Shown here one piece after another: positions 1-8,922 of a DNA stretch of 56,515 bases. A program made the translations under genes and the position numbers. Under the pieces are notes generated by a model that was not told the origin of the DNA, did not search any database, and worked only from the letters and a program-made list of their open reading frames with translations. This DNA comes from DASXRC01 sp036506495 (GTDB lineage: Bacteria > Actinomycetota > Actinomycetes > Mycobacteriales > Micromonosporaceae), in assembly GCA_036506495.1 (NCBI GenBank), contig DASXRQ010000180.1, forward strand, positions 1-56,515, read 5' to 3'. Numbering within the stretch: the first letter of the stretch is position 1; the number at the start of each line of letters is the position of its first letter.

Positions 1-348
1 TCCGACTCGTTCACGCTGCCGGTCGGGGCGCCGCACAAGGCGGCCGCCGAGAAGTGGCTGATCGAGTGCGGTTCGGTGGCCGGCCAGGATCTGTTCAACC
101 CGAAGAAGGGTTCGATCCCGGCGCGCACCGACGCCGACAAGGCGAAGTACACCGACTACCTGGCCAAGACGCTCGCCGACTGGCAGAACCCGAGCACGAA
201 GATCGTGGGTTCGTTCGTGCACGGCGTCGTCGCGAACAACGCCTGGAAGTCGGAGATCGAGACGGCGTACGGTCTGTTCGCCCAGGACGGCAACACCGGG
301 AAGTTCGTCAACGCGGTGGCGACGTCGTTCAGCTCGGTCGGCAAGTAG
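1..348 (+). CDS. Sugar ABC transporter substrate-binding protein, C-terminal part
   Basis: The reading frame is open from the first base and ends in TAG, so only the last 115 residues are present; signal peptide and N-lobe lie outside. The tail contains FNPKKGSIPART followed by a YTDYLAKTLADW stretch, a pattern I associate with glucose/mannose-type CUT1 binding proteins (GtsA-like). Two permease genes and an ATPase gene follow on the same strand, so this is the extracellular lipoprotein that would deliver sugar to that transporter. A strong hairpin lies just after the stop. The sugar specificity is inferred from remembered family patterns and is not proven by the sequence. Confidence 0.85.
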   Translation, partial: SDSFTLPVGAPHKAAAEKWLIECGSVAGQDLFNPKKGSIPARTDADKAKYTDYLAKTLADWQNPSTKIVGSFVHGVVANNAWKSEIETAYGLFAQDGNTGKFVNAVATSFSSVGK

Positions 349-360
349 GCTGACCGCGCC

Positions 361-390
361 GCCGGCCGGCCCTCCCGGGGGTCGGCCGGC
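361..390 (+). promoter_or_regulatory. Intercistronic hairpin between binding-protein and permease genes
   Basis: GCCGGCCGGCCC at 361-372 pairs with GGGTCGGCCGGC at 379-390, all paired with one G-T pair, around a 6-base loop. It sits 12 bases after the binding-protein stop and 23 bases before the permease start. There is no T-run, so it is more likely a 3' mRNA stabiliser or partial attenuator that keeps binding protein in excess over permease, as in malE-malF type operons, than a full terminator. Confidence 0.6.
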
Positions 391-413
391 GACGCCGTCG
401 CAAAGGGGGAGGG

Positions 414-1313
414 ATGCGCTGGAGGCGCCGGATCAGGTCGTGGGGGCCCGCGGTCCTGCTGATATCGCCGTCGCTGGTGGCGCTGGCCATCTTCGTGTAC
501 GGGTTCATCGGCTGGAACGTCCGGGTGTCGTTCACGAGTTGGCGGGGGCTGCGCCCGACGTACGACTTCGTCGGCTGGCAGAACTACCGCAACCTCATGC
601 ACGACGAGCGGTTCCGGCTCGACGTGCGCAACCTGCTCGTGTTCACGGTCGCGTTCATCGTCGGCTCGCTGCTGCTGGGCCTGTTCATGGCCCTGCTGTT
701 GGACAAGGGCGTACGCGGTGAGGGGTTCTTCCGAACCGTCTATCTGCTGCCGATGGCCATCTCGTTCATCGCCACCGCGATCATCTGGCGCTGGCTGCTC
801 GACAACGGGACCGGCGAGTCCACGGCCGGCATCAACAAGGTCCTCGCCAATCTCGGCCTCGGGTTCCTGCGCAGTGACTGGCATAAGAGCACGTCGAAGC
901 TCGCGATCGCGGCGGTCGCGCTGCCCGCGGGCTGGGCGCTCGCGGGGTACGTGATGTCGTTGTTCCTCGCCGGTCTGCGCGGCGTGCCCGAGGAGCTGCG
1001 CGAGGCGGCGCGGGTGGACGGCGCGAACGAGCCCCGGGTGTACTGGCACGTCGTGCGGCCCATGCTGCTGCCGGTGTTCATGAGCGGGCTGGTCATCCTG
1101 ACCCACATCTCGCTCAAGACGTTCGACCTGCTTTTCGCGATCGCCCCCGGGGACCTGCGGGTCGACACGCCGGCGCTGTACATCTACCACACCGTGTTCC
1201 GGGGCGGGTTCTACGCGCGCGGCGCGACCATCGCGACGCTGCTGTTGCTCACCGTCGCGCTCGTCATCGTCCCGTACATCTGGTACTCGGTCCGATCGGA
1301 GCGCAAGAGATGA
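414..1313 (+). CDS. Carbohydrate ABC transporter permease, MalF type
   Basis: 299-residue integral membrane protein with about six hydrophobic segments, the first near residues 15-40 (LISPSLVALAIFVYGF). The cytoplasmic EAA loop that contacts the ATPase is visible as ELREAARVDGANEPRVYW at roughly residues 195-212. Length is normal for CUT1 MalF-type permeases without the extra periplasmic domain. The ATG follows an AGGGGGAGGG ribosome site. Its TGA overlaps the start of the next permease by four bases (ATGA), so the two half-channels are translationally coupled. With the binding protein before it and the ATPase after it, it forms one complete importer. Confidence 0.93.
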   Translation: MRWRRRIRSWGPAVLLISPSLVALAIFVYGFIGWNVRVSFTSWRGLRPTYDFVGWQNYRNLMHDERFRLDVRNLLVFTVAFIVGSLLLGLFMALLLDKGVRGEGFFRTVYLLPMAISFIATAIIWRWLLDNGTGESTAGINKVLANLGLGFLRSDWHKSTSKLAIAAVALPAGWALAGYVMSLFLAGLRGVPEELREAARVDGANEPRVYWHVVRPMLLPVFMSGLVILTHISLKTFDLLFAIAPGDLRVDTPALYIYHTVFRGGFYARGATIATLLLLTVALVIVPYIWYSVRSERKR

Positions 1314-2224
1314 GTACGGTCGGGACTCCGGCTCCACCGGCGCCGGCGCCGGCGGCCGGGGTGGCCGCGCCGGATCAGCGCCGTCAGCGGCGGCCGCGGG
1401 GTCGCCGGTCGCAGGTGCTGACCTTCGCCCGGTACCTCGCGCTGTTCGCGCTGGCGTGCTTCTTTCTCATGCCGGTGTACGCCCTTCTGCTCACCGCGCT
1501 GAAGGACCCCGGGCAGGTCAGCGTCGTCCGGATGTGGGAGCTGCCCGACCGGTTCTCGCTGGCGAGCTTCCGGGCGGTCTGGCCGGAGCTGAAGGACGGC
1601 TTCGTCAACAGCACGACGATGGCGGTGCCGGCGAGCATCATCTCGTCGCTGCTCGGCGCGGCCAACGGCTTCGTGCTGTCGAAGTGGCGGTTCCCCGGCG
1701 CGGACTTCGTGTTCCCGCTGATCCTGTTCGGCATGTTCATCCCGTACCAGGCCGTGCTCATCCCGATGTTCTACTCGCTGAGCCGGGCCGGCCTCACGCA
1801 CGACCTGCGCGGCCTGATCCTCGCGCACATCATCTACGGGCTGCCGATCACGACGCTCATCTTCCGCAGCTACTTCGCGGGCATCTCGGACGAGCTGATC
1901 GAGGCGGCGAAGGTCGACGGCGCGGGCATGCTGCGCACCTTCTTCTTCGTGGCGCTGCCGATCGCCCCGCCGGCGTTCGCGGTGGCGCTGATCTGGCAGT
2001 TCACCTCGGCGTGGAACGATTTCCTCTTCGGCGTCCTGCTCGCGCAGCGCACCGAGGACTGGCCGATCACCGTCGCGCTGAACAACATCGCCGGCGGCCA
2101 GACCGTGCCGTTCAACGAGGCCATGGCCAGCGCGCTGCTCGCCTGCGTACCCACCGTTGTGGTCTATATCCTGCTCGGCCGCTTCTTCATGCGCGGCCTG
2201 ATGGCCGGCGCCCTGAAGGGATAA
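1310..2224 (+). CDS. Carbohydrate ABC transporter permease, MalG type
   Basis: 304 residues. A proline/alanine-rich cytoplasmic N-terminus of about 35 residues is followed by six predicted membrane segments, the first around YLALFALACFFLMPVYALLL. The EAA loop is DELIEAAKVDGAGMLRTF near residues 193-210, and the protein ends FMRGLMAGALKG, the typical tail of this family. It pairs with the MalF-type protein encoded immediately upstream. The start overlaps the preceding stop, and the ATPase gene begins four bases after its own stop, so all three are one transcript. Function as a sugar permease subunit is secure; the substrate is not. Confidence 0.93.
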   Translation: MSTVGTPAPPAPAPAAGVAAPDQRRQRRPRGRRSQVLTFARYLALFALACFFLMPVYALLLTALKDPGQVSVVRMWELPDRFSLASFRAVWPELKDGFVNSTTMAVPASIISSLLGAANGFVLSKWRFPGADFVFPLILFGMFIPYQAVLIPMFYSLSRAGLTHDLRGLILAHIIYGLPITTLIFRSYFAGISDELIEAAKVDGAGMLRTFFFVALPIAPPAFAVALIWQFTSAWNDFLFGVLLAQRTEDWPITVALNNIAGGQTVPFNEAMASALLACVPTVVVYILLGRFFMRGLMAGALKG

Positions 2225-2228
2225 CCCG

Positions 2229-3431
2229 ATGACCGACACCAACTCGCTTCAGGAGGCGCCGGCGGCGTCGGGCGGCCGGCAGCCCGTGGGCATCCGGCTG
2301 GAGGGGGTGACCAAGCGCTTCCGCGGCGGAGTGGTCGCAGCCGACGCGATCGACCTCGAGGTGCGCCCGGGCGAGTTCATGGCGCTCGTGGGCCCGTCGG
2401 GATGCGGCAAGTCCACGGTCCTTCGGCTGATCGCAGGGCTGGAGGAGGCGACCGACGGCCGGATCTACATCGGCGACCGGGAAGTGACGTATCGGCTGCC
2501 GCAGGAGCGAGACGTGGCCATGGTCTTCCAGAGCTACGCGCTGTACCCACGGATGTCGGTGCGCCGCAATCTCGGCTTCGGGCTGCGCATGCGTCGGACC
2601 CGTCGCGACGAGCGGGACCGCCGCGTCCACGAGGTAGCCGACATCCTCGGCCTGGAGCACCTGCTCGACCGGCGGCCGTCCGCACTGTCCGGCGGGCAAC
2701 GGCAGCGGGTTGCGATGGGCCGGGCCATCGTCCGCGAGCCGCAGGCGTTCCTCATGGACGAGCCACTGTCCAATCTGGACGCGAAGCTGCGGGTGAGCAT
2801 GCGCTCCCAGCTGTCCCTGCTGCACCAGCGCCTCGGGACGACGACCGTGTACGTCACGCACGACCAGGTCGAGGCCATGACGCTCGGCCAGCGGGTGGCG
2901 GTGCTGCGCGACGGCGTCCTGCAGCAGTGCGACACGCCCCAGCGACTGTTCCACGAGCCGGTCAACCTCTTCGTGGCGGCGTTCATCGGGTCGCCGTCGA
3001 TGAACTTCGTCAAGGCGACGGTGGAGGGCGGCACCGTGCGCTTCGCCGACGTGCGCGTACCGCTGCCGAAGGGGTCGCCGCTGGCCAGCGCGGACCGCCG
3101 GGTGATCCTCGGCGTACGCCCCACGGGCTTCTCGGCCGGCACCGGCAACGGCCGCCCGGAGATCACGCTGCGTCCGGAGATCGTCGAGGAGCTGGGCGAC
3201 GAGCGCTATGTGATCTTCGATATCGACGCACCCCGGGTCGACACCGACGCGACCCGGGCGGCCGTGGACGCCGAGACCGCCGATGACGCCCTGCTCGTAC
3301 CCGACGAACGGGCGCGGATCACGGTCCGGCTGCCAGGCGACGTGCCCGTCAGCATCGGTGAGCCGCTCACACTGTCCATCGCGCCGGACAAGCTGTACTT
3401 CTTCGATCCGGAGACCGGATCGGCGTTGTGA
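2229..3431 (+). CDS. Sugar ABC transporter ATP-binding protein, UgpC/MsmK/MalK family
   Basis: 400 residues, the usual MalK-type length with an N-terminal ATPase domain and a C-terminal TOBE regulatory region. Visible motifs are Walker A GPSGCGKST at 55-63, signature LSGGQRQR near 154, Walker B FLMDEP near 174 and the H-loop VTHDQ near 209. It energises the two permeases encoded just upstream. In actinomycetes such ATPases (MsiK in Streptomyces) may serve several sugar importers; this matters because the second ABC operon in this window, at 41-44 kb, has no ATPase gene. An 18-residue low-complexity N-terminal extension precedes the conserved domain. Confidence 0.95.
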   Translation: MTDTNSLQEAPAASGGRQPVGIRLEGVTKRFRGGVVAADAIDLEVRPGEFMALVGPSGCGKSTVLRLIAGLEEATDGRIYIGDREVTYRLPQERDVAMVFQSYALYPRMSVRRNLGFGLRMRRTRRDERDRRVHEVADILGLEHLLDRRPSALSGGQRQRVAMGRAIVREPQAFLMDEPLSNLDAKLRVSMRSQLSLLHQRLGTTTVYVTHDQVEAMTLGQRVAVLRDGVLQQCDTPQRLFHEPVNLFVAAFIGSPSMNFVKATVEGGTVRFADVRVPLPKGSPLASADRRVILGVRPTGFSAGTGNGRPEITLRPEIVEELGDERYVIFDIDAPRVDTDATRAAVDAETADDALLVPDERARITVRLPGDVPVSIGEPLTLSIAPDKLYFFDPETGSAL

Positions 3432-3511
3432 TACTGGCCGTCAGGTCAGCCTCCACAAAACATGCACAATTCGGTCACGGCTTCACGTCGGCTCGGCTCG
3501 GCCCGCCCCGA

Positions 3512-3517
3512 TACACT
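3512..3517 (+). promoter_or_regulatory. Likely leaderless promoter -10 of dxs
   Basis: TACACT lies 8 bases before the dxs ATG and no purine-rich ribosome site precedes the codon. This matches the actinobacterial TAnnnT -10 with transcription starting at or next to the start codon. No good -35 is visible. Confidence 0.4.
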
Positions 3518-3525
3518 GACCGGTC

Positions 3526-5469
3526 ATGAGCACTGACGACCCGGTGAGCACCGCGAGCTCCACGACGCGTGGGCTGCTGAGCGCGGTTCGGACGCCTCGG
3601 GACCTCAAGCGGCTGTCGCGGGAGGAGGTCACGGTGCTCGCCGCGGAGATCCGCGACTTCCTCGTGGCCAAGGTCTCCCGGACCGGCGGGCACCTCGGCC
3701 CGAACCTGGGCGTGGTCGAGCTCACCCTCGCGCTCCACCGGGTCTTCGACTCGCCACGGGACCGGTTTCTGTTCGACACCGGGCACCAGGCATACGTGCA
3801 CAAGATCGTCACCGGCCGGCAGGAGGAGTTCGACGGGCTGCGCCAGCGTGGCGGGCTCTCCGGCTACCCCAGCCGACGCGAGTCCGAGCACGACATCATC
3901 GAGAACTCGCACGCCTCGACCGCCCTCTCGTACGCCGACGGCATGGCCAAGGCGTTCGCGCTGCGCGGCGAGCGGCGGCACGTCGTCGCCGTCGTGGGTG
4001 ACGGGGCGCTGACCGGCGGCATGTGTTGGGAGGCCCTGAACAACATCGCGGCCGCGCGCAACCCACTTGTGATCGTCGTCAACGACAACGGCCGGTCGTA
4101 CTCCCCGACGATCGGCGGCCTCGCCGACCACCTGGCGACGCTGCGGCTCAATCCGGGGTACGAGAAGGTGCTCGACCTCATCAAGGATGCGCTCGAGCGC
4201 ACGCCGTTGGTCGGCAAGCCGATGTACGAGGTCCTGCACGCGGTCAAGAAGGGCATCAAGGACGCGGTCGCTCCGCAGGCGATGTTCGAGGACCTCGGCA
4301 TCAAGTATGTGGGCCCGGTCGACGGCCACGACGTGGGCGCCGTCGAGTCGGCGCTGCGCCGCGCGAAGCGGTTCGGGGGGCCGGTGATCGTGCACGCGGT
4401 GACCCGCAAGGGGTACGGCTACCGACCCGCCGAGGAGGACGACGAGGACTGCCTGCACGGGCCGGGAGCGTTCGACGTGCGGACCGGCAAGTTGCTCGCC
4501 GCGCCGTCGGTGAAGTGGACCAACGTGTTCGCCGAGGAGCTCGTGGCGATCGCCGACGAGCGGCCCGACATCGTCGGGATCACCGCCGCGATGGCCCACC
4601 CGACCGGCATCGCGCGGCTGGCCGAGAAGCACCCCGGCCGGGCGTACGACGTGGGCATCGCCGAGCAGCACGCCGCGACGTCGGCGGCCGGCCTGGCGCT
4701 GGGCGGCCTGCATCCGGTCGTGGCGGTGTACGCGACGTTCCTGAACCGCGCGTTCGACCAGGTGCTGCTCGACGTGGCGATGCACCGGCTGCCGGTCACG
4801 TTCGTGCTGGACCGGGCCGGCATCACCGGGCCGGACGGTCCGAGCCACTACGGCATCTGGGACCTGTCGGTCTTCGGCGTGGTGCCCGGCATGCGCATCG
4901 CGGCACCCCGGGACGCCGCTACCCTGCGGGAGGAGCTGCGGGAGGCGGTGGCCGTCGAAGACGGCCCGACGATCGTGCGGTTCCCGACCGGCCCGGTCGC
5001 GGCGGACGTGCCGGCGCTGCGCCGGGTCGGCCCGGTCGATGTCCTCGCCGAGGCCGCGGGAAAGGACGTGCTGCTGGTGGCGGTGGGGGCGTTCGGCCAG
5101 CTCGCGGTCGAGGTCGCCGCGCGGGTCGCCGAGCAGGGGTACGGCGTGACCGTGGTCGACCCGCGGTGGGTACGCCCGGTGCCGGTCGAACTCGTGCCGT
5201 TCGCGAAGCGGCACCGGCTCGTGGTCAGCGTCGAGGACGGCGTTCGCACCGGCGGCGTCGGCGAGGCGCTCGCCGGTCTGCTGCGCGACGCCGGCGTGGC
5301 GGTGCCGGTGCACAACGTCGGGGTACCGCCGGACTGGCACCCGCACGGCAGCCGGCCGGAGATCCTCGCCGACCTGGGCCTGACCCCGCAGGACGTCGCG
5401 CGCGAGATCACCGAGCGGCTCTCCCGCCTGGACGAGCCGATCGAGGTCGGCGCGACCCGAGAGGCCTGA
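3526..5469 (+). CDS. dxs: 1-deoxy-D-xylulose-5-phosphate synthase
   Basis: Catalyses the thiamine-diphosphate-dependent condensation of pyruvate with glyceraldehyde 3-phosphate, the first step of the MEP isoprenoid pathway. The 647 residues fit the family. Visible features are the substrate-binding GHQAYVH near residue 86, the cofactor motif GDGALTGGMCWEALNN starting near 158, a transketolase pyrimidine domain with DVGIAEQHA, and a C-terminal transketolase domain ending with a short extension. It appears monocistronic, with an apparently leaderless start. Actinobacterial genomes often carry dxs near RNase D, DUF3000 and hemE, as here. Confidence 0.97.
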   Translation: MSTDDPVSTASSTTRGLLSAVRTPRDLKRLSREEVTVLAAEIRDFLVAKVSRTGGHLGPNLGVVELTLALHRVFDSPRDRFLFDTGHQAYVHKIVTGRQEEFDGLRQRGGLSGYPSRRESEHDIIENSHASTALSYADGMAKAFALRGERRHVVAVVGDGALTGGMCWEALNNIAAARNPLVIVVNDNGRSYSPTIGGLADHLATLRLNPGYEKVLDLIKDALERTPLVGKPMYEVLHAVKKGIKDAVAPQAMFEDLGIKYVGPVDGHDVGAVESALRRAKRFGGPVIVHAVTRKGYGYRPAEEDDEDCLHGPGAFDVRTGKLLAAPSVKWTNVFAEELVAIADERPDIVGITAAMAHPTGIARLAEKHPGRAYDVGIAEQHAATSAAGLALGGLHPVVAVYATFLNRAFDQVLLDVAMHRLPVTFVLDRAGITGPDGPSHYGIWDLSVFGVVPGMRIAAPRDAATLREELREAVAVEDGPTIVRFPTGPVAADVPALRRVGPVDVLAEAAGKDVLLVAVGAFGQLAVEVAARVAEQGYGVTVVDPRWVRPVPVELVPFAKRHRLVVSVEDGVRTGGVGEALAGLLRDAGVAVPVHNVGVPPDWHPHGSRPEILADLGLTPQDVAREITERLSRLDEPIEVGATREA

Positions 5470-5523
5470 GTCGCCGGCTCCGGACATACGCTTAACCCGG
5501 GCGAGTCATTCCCGGGAGGGCAC

Positions 5524-6861
5524 GTGTCCCAACTCGTGCTCATCGACCTCGGCCTGATCGGACTCGAGCCGACGGCCGAGCCGGACGCGCGCGGTGGCTG
5601 GCTCGCCGCTCACCGGGCCTGGCTGGCCGCCATGGCCGCGGCCCTGCTCCTCGCGACCGTGGGTGCCGCCTCCCCGCCAGAGCAGCCCGACATCTCGGAG
5701 ACCCGCATCGTCGCGGGCGTTGGCCACGACGCGCGGATCATCGGCGACCGGCTCTACGTGGTCACGGTCGACATCGCGGAGTCGGGGTTCGGCGGGCGCA
5801 CGGTCTCGGCGTACCAACTGCCGACCGCCACGGCGCTGTGGCACATGCCCCTGTCGGTGCCCGGCGGCTCCATCTGGATGGTGGCCGCCCAGGGCACGCT
5901 GCTGGTCGGCAGCGACAACGAGGCCGACCCGGTCACGGTGGCGCTGGACGCCGCGACCGGACGGCCACTGTGGCGGGGCATCGGGCTGCCGATCGGTGCG
6001 GTCGGCGCCGGCGACCTGGCCCTGCTCCGGCGGCCCGGTCCAGGCCAGAGCTGGCAGGCTGTCGGCGGCCGGATCATGGCCGCGGTCGACTCGCGAACCG
6101 GGCGGGTCGCCTGGTCGTATCCGCTACCCGAGGCCGCCCAGGAGGTGTTCGCGCAGAACGGCGCCCGGCTCACCCGGTCCGTGGTCGGCGCGCCGAGCGG
6201 CCGGGTCGAGGTCCGTGACCTGTCCACGGGCGAGCTGCTGGTGGCGCGCCAGCTGCTGACGCCACCGCAGGCGGGTCAGGTCAACCGGTTCGAGACCTGG
6301 CTCGAGCTCGCCGGGGACCTCGTGTTCGCGGGCGACCCGGGCAGGCCCGCCACGGCGTACGACGTGGACACGCTCCGGCCGCGCTGGACCGTTGACGTGA
6401 ACCTGTCGCGGGTGACAATGTCGGCGGCGTGCCATCCGATGATCTGCGCGGTCGGCGGCGACGGCGGCATCAGGGCACTCGACGCCGGGACGGGCAGGCT
6501 GCGTTGGTCCGCGGACCGGCTGGTGTCCGCGCGCACCTACGGCAACGCGCTGGTCGGCCTCGCCGAGGGCCTCGACCGTTCGCAACCACCGGTGCTTCAG
6601 GTCGTCGATCCGCGGACCGGGTACCCGATCCGCAACCTCGCGCCGTGGAGCCTGGCCGACTCCGACCCCGACGCCCCGCCGATCGCGATCCGGCATGACG
6701 CCACGACCATGCAGGCATGGCTCGGCGTGGTCGACGTCAACCTCCGGGAGGTCCGACGACTCGGCGTGGCGCTCGACGTCGTCAACGGTTGCGACGCGGG
6801 TGCCGGCTGGGTGATGTGCCCGCACCTGGACACCTCGATCGGGATCTGGCGTTACCGCTGA
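5524..6861 (+). CDS. PQQ-like beta-propeller repeat protein, membrane-anchored
   Basis: 445 residues starting at GTG with GGGAGGG just upstream. One hydrophobic segment near residues 36-55 (LAAMAAALLLATVGAAS) follows a short acidic N-terminus, so the rest is probably extracytoplasmic. The body has repeated strands with W-containing blade endings (ATALWHMPL, GRPLWRGIG, GRVAWSYPL, RPRWTVDV, GRLRWSAD), the pattern of PQQ-binding-like beta-propellers. No catalytic residues are evident and it does not look like a true quinoprotein dehydrogenase. The role is unknown; such proteins are often scaffolds or ligand sensors. Its stop abuts the stop of the convergent peptidase gene with no spacer. Confidence 0.75.
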   Translation: MSQLVLIDLGLIGLEPTAEPDARGGWLAAHRAWLAAMAAALLLATVGAASPPEQPDISETRIVAGVGHDARIIGDRLYVVTVDIAESGFGGRTVSAYQLPTATALWHMPLSVPGGSIWMVAAQGTLLVGSDNEADPVTVALDAATGRPLWRGIGLPIGAVGAGDLALLRRPGPGQSWQAVGGRIMAAVDSRTGRVAWSYPLPEAAQEVFAQNGARLTRSVVGAPSGRVEVRDLSTGELLVARQLLTPPQAGQVNRFETWLELAGDLVFAGDPGRPATAYDVDTLRPRWTVDVNLSRVTMSAACHPMICAVGGDGGIRALDAGTGRLRWSADRLVSARTYGNALVGLAEGLDRSQPPVLQVVDPRTGYPIRNLAPWSLADSDPDAPPIAIRHDATTMQAWLGVVDVNLREVRRLGVALDVVNGCDAGAGWVMCPHLDTSIGIWRYR

Positions 6862-8145
6862 TCACCAGTTGGCCTGCCCCGGCGCGGGCGGCAGCGCCAC
6901 TGTGCTCGGGTGAATCACGTAGGCGACTCCGCGGCTGGTGTTCAGCCACGCCGCCTCGAACTCGGCCCGACCGGCGACCTTGCGTACGGCGTTGTTGTCC
7001 ACCGCCGCGGGATCGTTGAGCACGGGGGAGCCGTTCGCCGCGAAGCCGACCAGCACCAGCAGGTGGCCGCCCGTGTCGTAGGTCAGGCCGGGAATCTCGT
7101 TCTTCTTGAACGACAGCGACAGCACGAGCGGGATGCCCGCCGCGATGAACGACTCGGCCTCGTTGAGCGAGCGCAGCCGGGTCACGAACCCATCGAGGCC
7201 GAACCGCCCCGCGTACGCCGTGTTGAACGGCCAGTTGCCGCAGCCGTCGTACGAGTAGTCGAAGGTGTTGCGCGCGGCGTAGTCGACCCACGGGTCGATG
7301 GGCGGCTCCACCCAGGCGTACGCCTCCGGGGTTGGGCCGGTGCCCCAGTACGCGACCACCATCGACGTGGACGTCGGGCTGCACCACGCCTCGCCGCCGC
7401 CGTTCCACTCCGGGTAATGGCCGTCGTGCAGGTGCTGCGAGTAGCGGGGCACATCGAGCACGGTGCCCTGGGCGGCCAACGGAGCGCTCCCCGGAAGCTT
7501 CTTGTCCGGAGCGGGGAGCGCCGAGGCGACAGCGCCGATCGACCGCACGGCCGGCGCGTCGCCGCCACCAGCCGGCCGCAGCAGGGTGACCCGCAGCCGG
7601 TACGAGGTGAGGCCCAGCCCCTGCGCCGCGACGAACGTGTCCACCGCGATGCGTCCGTGTGCGTCGCCCTGAGCGGCCAGCGACGTCCGCCGGATCTGGT
7701 TGTCGTCGGCCGCCCACCGGCCCATGACGTACCACTTGGTGGTCTCGCCGGTGTTCGTCGCGCCCTGCAGCTCAACCTGGATCCACGCGCCGCCGGGGGT
7801 GTCCGCCGTCCACGACGCGATCACTTCCGTCGCGGCGAACCCGGGGGAGACGTCGACCGAGGTCCACGTGGCGTACTCGTAGGTGGCGGTGCTCCCCGTG
7901 AACGGGTCGGTGTAGTCGAGGGTGCCGACCGGACTGGCGAGCGTGATCGCGTCGCCGGTCACCGCGGCACCGGCGAGTGCGCCGGTGGCCAGTTCGGCGC
8001 CCGTGCTCCACTGTCGGTACCCGATGTCGCGGCCGGCCCCCGGGCCGGGCTTCTTGTCCCCGGCCGCCGCGACGCCCGCGGGCACCACGCCCGCGGTCAC
8101 GGCTCCGGCGGCCAGCGCGGTACGCAGGACGTCCCGTCGATTCAT
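6862..8145 (-). CDS. Exported C39-family-like peptidase with Tat signal
   Basis: 427 residues. The start is the ATG at 8145 because it has a CCGGAGGAG ribosome site and begins with a twin-arginine-type signal, MNRRDVLRTALAAG. The middle part is a beta-rich accessory domain. The C-terminal part carries the papain-like arrangement of C39-type peptidases: Cys255 in GGEAWCSPTS and His361 in GGHLLVLVGF, followed by an Asn/Asp context (VLNDPAA). Such secreted actinobacterial proteins are annotated as C39 family peptidase or peptidase-like; the substrate is unknown. A longer open frame upstream has no ribosome site and shadow-type composition, so I did not use it. Confidence 0.82.
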   Translation of the reverse strand: MNRRDVLRTALAAGAVTAGVVPAGVAAAGDKKPGPGAGRDIGYRQWSTGAELATGALAGAAVTGDAITLASPVGTLDYTDPFTGSTATYEYATWTSVDVSPGFAATEVIASWTADTPGGAWIQVELQGATNTGETTKWYVMGRWAADDNQIRRTSLAAQGDAHGRIAVDTFVAAQGLGLTSYRLRVTLLRPAGGGDAPAVRSIGAVASALPAPDKKLPGSAPLAAQGTVLDVPRYSQHLHDGHYPEWNGGGEAWCSPTSTSMVVAYWGTGPTPEAYAWVEPPIDPWVDYAARNTFDYSYDGCGNWPFNTAYAGRFGLDGFVTRLRSLNEAESFIAAGIPLVLSLSFKKNEIPGLTYDTGGHLLVLVGFAANGSPVLNDPAAVDNNAVRKVAGRAEFEAAWLNTSRGVAYVIHPSTVALPPAPGQANW

Positions 8146-8241
8146 GGTCGGCTCCTCCGGCTGAAAGAGGTTTCCACGCAGCCTCGCGTATCGGAAGCTT
8201 TTTTGCAATGGTCCGTTGGCGCCGGGGTGGCGCCGCCGGGC

Positions 8242-8247
8242 TATTTT
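8242..8247 (+). promoter_or_regulatory. Likely leaderless promoter -10 of the response regulator gene
   Basis: TATTTT is followed by six bases and then the GTG start. No ribosome site is present, so the message is probably leaderless. The AT-rich box stands out in otherwise GC-rich sequence. Confidence 0.5.
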
Positions 8248-8253
8248 TGCGGC

Positions 8254-8922
8254 GTGCGCGTGCTGGTGGTGGAGGACGAGCGGAACCTCGCGGACGCGAT
8301 CGCCCGTGGGCTGCGCCGACAGGGCATGGCGGTCGATGTCGCCTACGACGGGGCGGGCGGGCAGGAGATGGCGTTCGTGACCCGGTACGACGTGGTGGTC
8401 TTGGACCGCGACCTGCCCGGCGTCCACGGCGACCAGATCTGTGCCGAGATCGCCGCGTCCGGCGCGCTGACGAGGGTGCTGATGCTGACCGCCAGCGGCA
8501 GCGTCGCCGACCGGGTGGAAGGCCTGCAACTCGGCGCCGACGACTACCTGCCCAAGCCCTTCGCGTTCGACGAGCTGGTCGCCCGGGTCCACGCACTCGG
8601 TCGGCGGGCCACCCCGGCCGCCCCGCCCGTGTTCAAGGTCGCCGACCTGATGCTGGACCCGGCTCGCAGGGTCGTGACCCGCGGCGGCGAGCCGATCGAC
8701 CTGACCCGCAAGGAGTTCGGCCTCCTCGAGGAGCTGCTCAAGGCGCGCGGGGCGGTGGTGTCCAGCGAGGAGCTGCTCGAGCGCGTGTGGGACGCCAATA
8801 CCGACCCGTTCACCACGACCGTCCGGGTGACGATGATGACGCTACGCAAGAAGATCGGCGATCCGCCGTTGATCGAGACAGTGGTCGGCGCCGGCTACCG
8901 GATGGTGGGGGCCGAGTCATGA
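8254..8922 (+). CDS. OmpR-family two-component response regulator
   Basis: 222 residues from GTG at 8254, where the receiver domain begins (VRVLVVEDERNLADAIARGL). Phosphoacceptor Asp51 is in VVVLDRDLPG, the acidic pocket is the early ED pair, and the conserved Lys is in YLPKPF. A winged-helix DNA-binding domain follows (DLTRKEFGLLEELLKARGAV, then TVRVTMMTLRKKIG). It acts in the cytoplasm as a transcription factor controlled by the kinase encoded next; the two genes overlap as ATGA. Target genes are unknown, although the divergent peptidase gene is a candidate. Confidence 0.94.
   Translation: MRVLVVEDERNLADAIARGLRRQGMAVDVAYDGAGGQEMAFVTRYDVVVLDRDLPGVHGDQICAEIAASGALTRVLMLTASGSVADRVEGLQLGADDYLPKPFAFDELVARVHALGRRATPAAPPVFKVADLMLDPARRVVTRGGEPIDLTRKEFGLLEELLKARGAVVSSEELLERVWDANTDPFTTTVRVTMMTLRKKIGDPPLIETVVGAGYRMVGAES

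Noticed and set aside
3432..3525. TPP riboswitch or other leader upstream of dxs; also biotin or sugar riboswitches elsewhere
   Set aside because: No conserved riboswitch core was seen and several of these genes appear leaderless.
3475..5487. 670-codon open frame on the minus strand opposite dxs
   Set aside because: Arg/His/Asp-rich composition typical of frames opposite GC-rich genes; no motif, and dxs on the other strand is unambiguous.
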